64,000 nucleotides of DNA from Aeromonas encheleia (GTDB lineage Bacteria > Pseudomonadota > Gammaproteobacteria > Enterobacterales > Aeromonadaceae), in contig NZ_LR134376.1 of NCBI RefSeq assembly GCF_900637545.1, forward strand, positions 2,313,001 through 2,377,000. The letters are read 5' to 3'. Each line of letters begins with the position of its first letter. The first letter of the stretch is position 1. Below the pieces are notes generated by a model. The model saw nothing but the letters and a program-made list of their open reading frames with translations, did not search any database and was not told where the DNA came from. Of this stretch, positions 58,501 to 64,000 are shown piece after piece. The position numbers and the translations under genes are program-made.

Positions 58501-58847
58501 ATGGGATAGCGCTGATCGGGGAAAATACTGGTCTCTTTGCGGCTGTCGGCAGAAAAATCAGGATATTTGGTCCACTCCGGGCCACCAACCTTGAAGGGCG
58601 ACATGCCTGAATTCATCTTCAGGTTATCCAAGCGGTAGACCCCGTCCTTGAAGAGCAGCTTGAATTTGTCTGTGCGGTCCCAGCCGCTGAATTCCCCGAC
58701 CAGGTAGAGATCGAAATCCCAGGGAGCCTTCACCTCGGGTTTGACGTTATTATCATTACTGGCGGAGGAGCTGTTATCGTTGCAACCGGACAAGACGACG
58801 CCGCCGCATAATAATGCCACGGATAAAGCCAATGGATGGATTCTCAT
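55530..58847 (-). CDS. Large lipoprotein with six-hairpin glycosidase-like domain
   Basis: Predicted surface or periplasmic lipoprotein of 1105 residues with a lipobox LSGC (Cys at about 22). A Ser/Asn-rich linker is followed by a carbohydrate-binding-like domain (DFDLYLVGEFSGWDRTDKFKL, about 44-150). A second beta region leads into an (alpha/alpha)6 catalytic-type region (about 340-790) with WHYVWTRDLSYATDLGLG and DRMGWALAAEQ, reminiscent of GH15/GH63-like glycosidases. C-terminal beta domains follow. The substrate may be an alpha-glucan, but I cannot assign the family or the reaction. It is divergent from a LysR regulator. Confidence 0.7.
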   Translation of the reverse strand: MRIHPLALSVALLCGGVVLSGCNDNSSSASNDNNVKPEVKAPWDFDLYLVGEFSGWDRTDKFKLLFKDGVYRLDNLKMNSGMSPFKVGGPEWTKYPDFSADSRKETSIFPDQRYPMYYQNNGQNNRLVVTEKGLLDIQVKVTNADLAAPVIEFSMVRDEPNYGESLYLKGIDGNLEPVLQMVYQGDKRYVVVAKLAPGEHKIKMASAQDGIGFGPSGAISLNESVRMQRCDSNCQLASLSVSQAGYYKFVLDASQDEQAPWLRVSAATDEDLGMINPHEGHELIEKLEYQTHKAGVKEVATFSVKQAGADYRGYAQSTTQELRDPGDSFTTYQEQADLPRLRSGDMVFDALFALATHEMRQNSVAQVKDGSYGGGQAIPCDCFETGAKWHYVWTRDLSYATDLGLGVLDPQRARNSLQFKLSDFRAELKQGLDGLIPQGRQIIQDTGTGGSWPISTDRMGWALAAEQVLAALPAGERSAFLPEAFEGLRNTIESDRLAAFDEGDGLYVGEQSFLDWRDQTYAKWITADIAHIGMSKSLSTNVLHYQGLGLAARLATKLGQDELATRYSQWAAELKQAINHGFWLADEKMYASLINTSTDPSPAYKFDLLGESLAILAGIADEGQAREIVSRYPMGPYGAPVYFPQQPDMPVYHNRAIWPFVSAYGLKAAARVQNVAVADRHVDSLMRGAALNLSNMENLEWLSGQPSLMDLTHPDLTGPVINSQRQLWSVGGYLGMVTSTLFGYNLEEQGIRVSPFVTAHLHKLMGAKPEAALKGLNYRGKQIEIKLLLPEAGEEGSYYPVRGILLNGAPVAELITEEMLAASNLIEIQLGAGVADEQGIRLIEDVAPLDVENRKVFAPTEPTLLGVTEQGGKLVVALQDSVNQGALSYNIYRDGKLVAAGLDTARDWVDELAPQPGMAYCYSAEAIYPESGNRSHHAKPVCYQPERQRIAVDADAVSHSGTLTAADAAIPVPYLKDWGRPEDTLLVRGITLDGKRAIRLQYSNAQHAINLGVTNGVKRVSVLSNGKVVASGVVQMPHVMQDGDLKPLRDSTPVIAEVPAGQYDILVSDFYNMSYLKANATYNDAGGQGGSVNLIDLASITVSAR

Positions 58848-59157
58848 ATTTTCCCTTCGTTACTTTATTATTTGTTTTGTTATTTGAGTGACACAATAAA
58901 ATTGCTCTCGCAGCTTACACCGGCATGCCTGAAAGCAAACATAGATGACCCGACTGGCAAGATAGATACACTCTATAACGACATGAGATTGCGTGATCGC
59001 CCGCACTAAAATGGCGCCAATGCCGGTTAAAGCGAATAGAAAACAACGTGAAGAGCCACACATAAAAACCGTTTCGGGCGACAGCCTGGCGATTGACAGC
59101 CTGGCATGCTTGCTCTAGCGTTGCGCTCCGCCTGACCCTGAACGGACGCCATTCTCC
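58848..59157. other. Divergent promoter region between glycosidase and LysR genes
   Basis: This 310-base region is more AT-rich near the glycosidase start, where GAAGGGAAA gives its ribosome site on the minus strand. I found no clear palindromic operator. LysR-type regulators usually bind such regions. Confidence 0.45.
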
Positions 59158-60090
59158 GTGGACAAACATCTAAGACAATTCATCGAAGTCGCGACCCACC
59201 AGAGCCTGAGTCTGGCAGCCCGGCATATGGGGTTGAGCCAACCGACGCTGACCCACAACATGAAGAAACTCGAAGAGAGCCTGGGCACGACCCTGCTGAT
59301 CAGGCACGCCAGCGGTGTGGCGCTGACCGCGGCCGGGGAGCTGCTGCTGACACAGGCCCGCGTGATGCAGCGGATCTACGACGAGACGCTCAGACGGCTC
59401 GCGCTGCTTCGCGAGCGGGCGGCGCTGCCACTGAGAGTGGGCACCGGCCATGCCTGGTGGCAACGGGTGCTGCACCCTGTCACCCTGCGCTATCGAGAGG
59501 CCAATCCATCCTGTGCCATCAATATCGAGGTGGGCAATCATCTGCGGCTACTGGATCTGCTCCTGGGCAATCATATCGACCTGTTTCTGGGGCATGAGAT
59601 CCATGGTCTGGATAAACATTACAGTCTGATCTTCATCCCGTTATTCACGTCCAGCGATGCCGTCTTTGTCAGGGCCGGGCATCCCCTCTCGGGGAAAATA
59701 TGCGGCAAGCAGGATCTGGTGAATTACCCCAGCCTGTTGATCACCACGGATGAGCAACAATATCTGCATCTGGTCGAGGATCTGGCAAGAAAGCAGCAAG
59801 ATCAGGCCGACATGCAGCTCAATGACAAGATCATTTATACCTGCAACTCGCTGGTCGCCGGCATCGACATGGCAAATACCAGCAATGCCGTCATGCCTTA
59901 TCCGGGCAGCATGGCGGGTTATTTCGCCCGATTCGGCATAGTCCCGCTCGACATGGACGAGGAATATAACAAGGGGGTGATCGGTATCTATATTTCTCGC
60001 GAGAAAATGGATGAGTCGCATATTCAGACCCTGTGCCAGCAGATCCAGACCCAGGTCAGCAAGCATGACGGCTTGATGGCCACCTGCTGA
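59158..60090 (+). CDS. LysR-family transcriptional regulator
   Basis: DNA-binding regulator of 310 residues, starting with GTG. The N-terminal helix-turn-helix (FIEVATHQSLSLAARHMGLSQPTLTHNMKKLEESLG, about 8-43) is canonical. An effector-binding domain follows. The divergent position makes the adjacent glycosidase lipoprotein its most likely target, an inference from the usual LysR arrangement. The effector is unknown. Confidence 0.88.
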   Translation: MDKHLRQFIEVATHQSLSLAARHMGLSQPTLTHNMKKLEESLGTTLLIRHASGVALTAAGELLLTQARVMQRIYDETLRRLALLRERAALPLRVGTGHAWWQRVLHPVTLRYREANPSCAINIEVGNHLRLLDLLLGNHIDLFLGHEIHGLDKHYSLIFIPLFTSSDAVFVRAGHPLSGKICGKQDLVNYPSLLITTDEQQYLHLVEDLARKQQDQADMQLNDKIIYTCNSLVAGIDMANTSNAVMPYPGSMAGYFARFGIVPLDMDEEYNKGVIGIYISREKMDESHIQTLCQQIQTQVSKHDGLMATC

Positions 60091-60166
60091 CGCCGCGCAG
60101 AGGCTTTCCCTCCCCGTCTTCGGCCGCCACCCCAGGCGCCCAGGATGGCGGCAAGAGACGGACACA

Positions 60167-60197
60167 AAAAAGCCCTGCCAATCTGGCAGGGCTTTTT
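60167..60197. terminator. Terminator between convergent LysR and helicase genes
   Basis: GCCCTGCCA-ATC-TGGCAGGGC has A6 on the left and T5 on the right. It is the same 31-base sequence as at 55433-55463 and can serve both convergent genes. Confidence 0.9.
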
Positions 60198-60237
60198 CTA
60201 TCAACCGGTGGGAGGATGAGGGCGAACCCTCAACCGC

Positions 60238-61626
60238 TTACTGGTTGTGGCTGGCGCGACGTGGACGACGGGCCTGGGCCGGCTTGGCGGCACCCTCGGC
60301 CGGACGCTGTCCACCTTGCGGCTTGGGCTTGCCCGCATTGCCGCCGGTGCGCGCACCGCCAGCATTGCCGGAACGACCGGCACCCTGACGCTGACCCTGC
60401 GGACGCGGCGCACGGCGCTCTTCGCTCGGATCACGCGGCTCTTTGCGCAGCGGCGCACCTATGCCACGGGCGATGTTGTCGAGGGTCTCGCGGGAGGCTT
60501 CAAAGCCAGCCACCTGCTCGCACTTGATGTTCTGCTTGGTCAGACGCTCGATGGCCTTGATCAGCTTGCCTTCATCGGCGGCCACCAGGGAGATGGCATG
60601 ACCGGCGGCGCCGGCACGGCCGGTACGGCCGATACGGTGCACATAGTCTTCCGCCACGTTGGGCAGCTCGAAGTTGACCACTTGCGGCAACTTGTCGATG
60701 TCCAGACCGCGGGCGGCGATATCGGTCGCGACCAGCACCTTGACGTTACCATCTTTGAAACCGGCAAGGGCACGGGTACGGGCACCCTGGCTCTTGTTGC
60801 CGTGGATGGCGGCGGCGCTGACGCCGTTCTTGTCGAGGGTCTCGGCGACACGGTTGGCCATGTGCTTGGTACGGGTGAACACCAGTACCTGCTGCCAATC
60901 GTTGCTGGTGACCAGATGGCTCAGCAGGCCGATCTTGTTGGCCTTGTCGCAGGGGTGCACCAGCTGCTCGATACGCTCGGCGGTGCTGTTGCGCGGGGCC
61001 ACTTCGATCACCGCCGGGTTGTTGAGCAGGCCGGTGGCCAGCTCGCGGATCTCTTCGGCGAAGGTCGCGGAGAACAGCAGGTTCTGACGCTGCTTCGGCA
61101 TCAGGGCCAGGATCTTGCGGATGTCGCGGATGAAGCCCATGTCGAGCATGCGGTCCGCTTCGTCCAGCACCAGGATTTCCACCTCGTCAAAGCGCACGGC
61201 GCCTTGGTTGTAGAGATCCATCAGGCGACCCGGACAGGCCACCAGCACATCCAGACCACGGCGGGTAGCCATCATCTGCGGGTTGATGCTGACGCCACCG
61301 AAGACCACGTGGCTGCGCATCGGCAGATGTTTGCCGTAGTTGCGCACGCTCTCGCCCACCTGGGCGGCCAGCTCACGGGTCGGGGTCAGTACCAGGGCAC
61401 GGATCCGGTTGGGAGAAACCTTACGCTTGCTCTCCATCAGACGCTGCAGCATCGGCAGGGTAAAGCCTGCGGTCTTGCCGGTCCCGGTTTGGGCCGCCGC
61501 CATCAGGTCGCGGCCAGCCAGAACGGCGGGGATCGCTTGCAGCTGAATGGGAGACGGGGTGTCGTAGCCTTGCTCGGCAACGGCACGCAACAAGGGTTCG
61601 GCCAGACCGAGGGAAGAAAAACTCAT
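60238..61626 (-). CDS. rhlE: DEAD-box RNA helicase, RhlE type
   Basis: ATP-dependent RNA helicase, probably acting in ribosome assembly or mRNA decay. The 462-residue protein has the Q-motif, AAQTGTGKT (motif I), PTRELA, LDEADRM, SAT and [10 protein letters not shown] in order. The last 80 residues form a basic Gly/Gln/Arg-rich tail, common in RhlE and variable between species. RhlE is the best match; other small DEAD-box paralogues are possible. Confidence 0.88.
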   Translation of the reverse strand: MSFSSLGLAEPLLRAVAEQGYDTPSPIQLQAIPAVLAGRDLMAAAQTGTGKTAGFTLPMLQRLMESKRKVSPNRIRALVLTPTRELAAQVGESVRNYGKHLPMRSHVVFGGVSINPQMMATRRGLDVLVACPGRLMDLYNQGAVRFDEVEILVLDEADRMLDMGFIRDIRKILALMPKQRQNLLFSATFAEEIRELATGLLNNPAVIEVAPRNSTAERIEQLVHPCDKANKIGLLSHLVTSNDWQQVLVFTRTKHMANRVAETLDKNGVSAAAIHGNKSQGARTRALAGFKDGNVKVLVATDIAARGLDIDKLPQVVNFELPNVAEDYVHRIGRTGRAGAAGHAISLVAADEGKLIKAIERLTKQNIKCEQVAGFEASRETLDNIARGIGAPLRKEPRDPSEERRAPRPQGQRQGAGRSGNAGGARTGGNAGKPKPQGGQRPAEGAAKPAQARRPRRASHNQ

Positions 61627-61952
61627 AATTACCTGCTAGGGATAGGGGCGCCGGGGATTTGTGGTGGGGCTCCTCTGCTGAGCCGATGCCATCTCACAAG
61701 ATCTGGGCCTATTGAGAAAACAACGATTTCCCCGGGGAGCAGAGCAAAGGGGAAAGAATAGAGGTGCAGTCTATCGGAGTTGGCCCTGTTACACGAGAAA
61801 AATGTGACGTCCCTCCCAGCATGGATGGAAAACTGTGCCTCTGCTGGGTGGAACGACGATGATAACACCCGCTCGCGCCAGCCTCTGCCAGACGACCATG
61901 CCTGGCCGCCGTTGGCGCTTGCCTCGAAGGTCTGACAAGGAGGTTTTGCTTG
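61627..61952. other. Intergenic region between divergent helicase and binding-protein genes
   Basis: This 326-base region has no gene that I can support. It should hold both promoters. AAGGAGG at 61937-61943 is the ribosome site of the downstream gene. DEAD-box helicase genes often have long regulatory leaders, and most of the space lies on that side. Confidence 0.4.
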
Positions 61953-62777
61953 ATGAGGATATGCGCCCCCGGCGCGCTCTGGCGCGCGATGGGAGTGGGT
62001 CTGTTGCTCGCCCTGAGCCTGCCGCTGGCGGCCAAGGAGACGCTGTCGGTGGCCTGGAGTCCCTGGCCGCCCTTCAGCCAGATCGATGAGCGGGGCAAGC
62101 TGACCGGGCAGGATGTGGCGCTGACGCGCCAGATCCTGCACAAGGCGGGTCTGACCCCCCAGTTTCACAACTTGCCCTGGGCCCGGGCCCTGCACCTGGT
62201 CGAGCAACAGCGGCTGGATCTGGCCATGGGGGCACTCGAGACCCCGCAGCGGCGCCAGTTTGCCCGCTTCTCGGCTCCCTATAGACGCGCCAGCTTCGTG
62301 CTGCTGAGCAACGCCCCCATCCCGAGCCACGTGGATCGCTGGCAAGGGATCCAGCGCCTCACCGACCTGTGCGGGCAGACGCAACTGCGCCTTGGCAAGC
62401 TGCGCGGCACCCGCCCTGCCCCGTTGACGGCGGCCTGCCCGGCCCTCAGATTCGCCACCGAATACAACTCGGACGAGCGGCTGATCGAGCTGCTGCTGGC
62501 CCGGCGCCTGGACGGCGTCATCATGGAGTGGCAGTACGCCAACTATCGGCTGACACAGCTGGGGGCCAATCGGTACATCCGCTGCCAGTTGCTGCTCCAT
62601 CGGCAACCGGTCAGCCTGATGTTTGCAAGGGATGCGGTGAGCGAGCCCGAGCTCGCCCGCATCGACGCCGCCATCGCCACCCTGCCCCCGCCAAGCCAGG
62701 CCTTTGCCCCGCCCCGCTGCCGCTTCGACGGCAGCCAGACACCGGATGATGACACCTTGGGCCAGCCCGCGTTCTGA
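61953..62777 (+). CDS. Orphan periplasmic solute-binding protein, family 3
   Basis: Secreted binding protein of 274 residues with a signal peptide (about 1-28, ending LSLPLAAKE). LSVAWSPWPPFSQIDERGKLTGQDVALTRQIL and DLAMGALETPQRRQFARFSAPYRRASFVLL follow the family-3 amino-acid-binding fold. No permease or ATPase gene is nearby, so it may serve another transporter or act in sensing. I preferred the ATG at 61953 (nine bases after AAGGAGG) to the adjacent TTG. Confidence 0.82.
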   Translation: MRICAPGALWRAMGVGLLLALSLPLAAKETLSVAWSPWPPFSQIDERGKLTGQDVALTRQILHKAGLTPQFHNLPWARALHLVEQQRLDLAMGALETPQRRQFARFSAPYRRASFVLLSNAPIPSHVDRWQGIQRLTDLCGQTQLRLGKLRGTRPAPLTAACPALRFATEYNSDERLIELLLARRLDGVIMEWQYANYRLTQLGANRYIRCQLLLHRQPVSLMFARDAVSEPELARIDAAIATLPPPSQAFAPPRCRFDGSQTPDDDTLGQPAF

Positions 62778-62804
62778 TGACAATACGCGACAATACACAA
62801 TGAG

Positions 62805-62831
62805 AAAGGCGACCCTGGGGTCGCCTTTTTT
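62805..62831. terminator. Bidirectional terminator between the binding protein and aroC
   Basis: AAAGGCGACCC-TG-GGGTCGCCTTT is followed by more T on the plus strand. On the minus strand it lies about 40 bases past the aroC stop. Confidence 0.88.
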
Positions 62832-62870
62832 TGTCGTGCAGCATGATCGGCCGAGAGCCCGGCACCGAGA

Positions 62871-63959
62871 TCAGCGCAACTGGGGTGTCTGGGTCAGCAC
62901 GCCCTGATTCTGGGCACGGTGGCGCAGCAGGTGATCCATCAACACCAGCGCCAGCATGGCCTCGGCGATGGGCACGGCACGGATGCCGACGCAGGGATCG
63001 TGACGACCCTTGGTGATCATCTCGGTGGCCTCACCGCTGGTGTTGATGGTCTTGCCCGGCACAGTGATGCTGGAGGTGGGCTTGAGCGCCATGCTCACCA
63101 CTATCTCCTGACCGGACGAAATCCCGCCCAGGATGCCGCCGGCATGGTTGCTGGCAAAGCCTGCCGGCGTCATCTCGTCGCGATGCTCGGAGCCTTTTTG
63201 CTCCACCACCGCGAAACCGTCGCCGATCTCGACCCCTTTCACCGCGTTGATGCCCATCATGGCGTGGGCGATGTCGGCGTCGAGCCGGTCGAACACCGGC
63301 TCACCCAGGCCCACCGGCACGTTGCGGGCGATGACCTGCACCTTGGCACCTATGCTGTTGCCCTCCTTCTTCAGATCGCGCATGTACTGATCGAGCGCCT
63401 CCAGCTTGCCCGCGTCGGGGAAGAAGAAGGGGTTCTGCTCGATCTGCCCTGCGTCGAACGCCTCGGCCTTGATGGGGCCGAGCTGGGAGAGGAAGCCGAT
63501 GATCTCGATGCCGTGCATCTGCTTGAGGTATTTCTTGGCGATGGCCCCCGCCGCGACCCGCATGGCGGTCTCCCGCGCCGAGGAGCGGCCGCCGCCCCGG
63601 TAGTCACGCTGACCATACTTCTGGTGGTAGGTGTAATCGGCGTGGCCCGGGCGGAACAGGTCCTTGATGTCGGAGTAATCCTTGGAGCGCTGATCCTGGT
63701 TCTCGATCAGCAGGCCGATGGAGGTGCCGGTGGTCCGGCCCTCGAACACCCCGGCCAGGATCTTCACCTCGTCCGCCTCGCGGCGCTGGGTGGTGTAGCG
63801 GGAGGTGCCGGGCTTGCGCCTGTCCAGATCCACTTGCAGATCCGCCTCGCTTATCTCCAGCCCCGGCGGGCAGCCGTCGACCACGGCGCCCAGCGCCAGG
63901 CCGTGGCTCTCGCCGAAGGTGGTGACCCGAAAGAGTTGGCCAAAACTGTTCCCTGCCAT
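62871..63959 (-). CDS. aroC: Chorismate synthase
   Basis: Last enzyme of the shikimate pathway; it converts EPSP to chorismate using reduced FMN. The 362-residue protein starts [20 protein letters not shown] and has [29 protein letters not shown], the conserved FMN and substrate region. AAGGAG precedes the ATG. It follows prmB, a common gammaproteobacterial order. Confidence 0.97.
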   Translation of the reverse strand: MAGNSFGQLFRVTTFGESHGLALGAVVDGCPPGLEISEADLQVDLDRRKPGTSRYTTQRREADEVKILAGVFEGRTTGTSIGLLIENQDQRSKDYSDIKDLFRPGHADYTYHQKYGQRDYRGGGRSSARETAMRVAAGAIAKKYLKQMHGIEIIGFLSQLGPIKAEAFDAGQIEQNPFFFPDAGKLEALDQYMRDLKKEGNSIGAKVQVIARNVPVGLGEPVFDRLDADIAHAMMGINAVKGVEIGDGFAVVEQKGSEHRDEMTPAGFASNHAGGILGGISSGQEIVVSMALKPTSSITVPGKTINTSGEATEMITKGRHDPCVGIRAVPIAEAMLALVLMDHLLRHRAQNQGVLTQTPQLR

Positions 63960-63975
63960 AGGTGCTCCTTGCTGC

Positions 63976-64000
63976 TTAGCTCTTGTAAATCGCGAAATGG
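63976..64000 (-). CDS. prmB: Last codons of prmB (partial)
   Basis: The minus strand reads H-F-A-I-Y-K-S-stop into aroC with a 16-base gap. E. coli PrmB (ribosomal protein L3 glutamine methyltransferase) ends in nearly the same residues (HFAIYKD), and prmB-aroC is the usual order. Only seven codons are visible. Confidence 0.75.

Overview
The window is about 64 kb of GC-rich gammaproteobacterial chromosome. Gene content and order suggest an Aeromonas or close relative: cbb3 oxidase genes next to fnr/uspE/ttcA, a complete rbs operon, thrS-infC-rpmI-rplT-pheST-ihfA, gyrA divergent from ubiG, nrdAB-yfaE, fruBKA divergent from cra, and aroC after prmB. The genus is an inference from order and protein sequence; no 16S gene is present. 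I saw no insertion sequence, prophage, CRISPR array, tRNA or rRNA. Nearly everything looks like vertically inherited core or near-core genome.

Layout. 1-10030: respiration and redox control. ccoNOQP (ccoN cut by the window edge), fixH, ccoI, ccoS and a TauE/SafE-type membrane protein build the high-affinity cytochrome oxidase. fnr follows with a perfect FNR box, then uspE and ttcA. 10114-12469: a DUF2987 exported protein, a membrane protein and a glutathione S-transferase. 12525-18656: ribose operon rbsDACBKR behind a CRP-like site and tandem RbsR-type operators. 18668-27542, minus strand: a signalling cluster. It holds a BvgS-like hybrid kinase, a receiver protein with a degenerate EAL-like half-domain, a Pat-like GNAT, a CobB sirtuin, a molybdopterin-fold exported protein and a membrane GGDEF protein with an EAL-like tail. 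27579-34713, minus strand: ihfA, pheT, pheS, rplT, rpmI, infC and thrS; infC has an ATA start codon that ordinary ORF callers miss.

35100-42013: small and hypothetical genes, a radical SAM protein with a LexA box, gyrA, ubiG and a HAD phosphatase. 42014-46331: DnaA and NrdR boxes, then nrdA, nrdB and yfaE. 46455-53461: mltA, a DUF1289 protein, and fruBKA divergent from cra with two Cra sites between. 53743-60090: a TyrP-type permease, a DUF3955 membrane peptide, and a 1105-residue six-hairpin glycosidase-like lipoprotein divergent from a LysR regulator. 60238-64000: a RhlE-type helicase, an orphan periplasmic binding protein, aroC and the last seven codons of prmB.

The most unusual material is the 18.7-27.5 kb signalling cluster with two non-canonical EAL-like domains, the glycosidase/LysR pair, the structured promoters of ttcA and ubiG, and the ATA start of infC. 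I found no convincing wholly new system.
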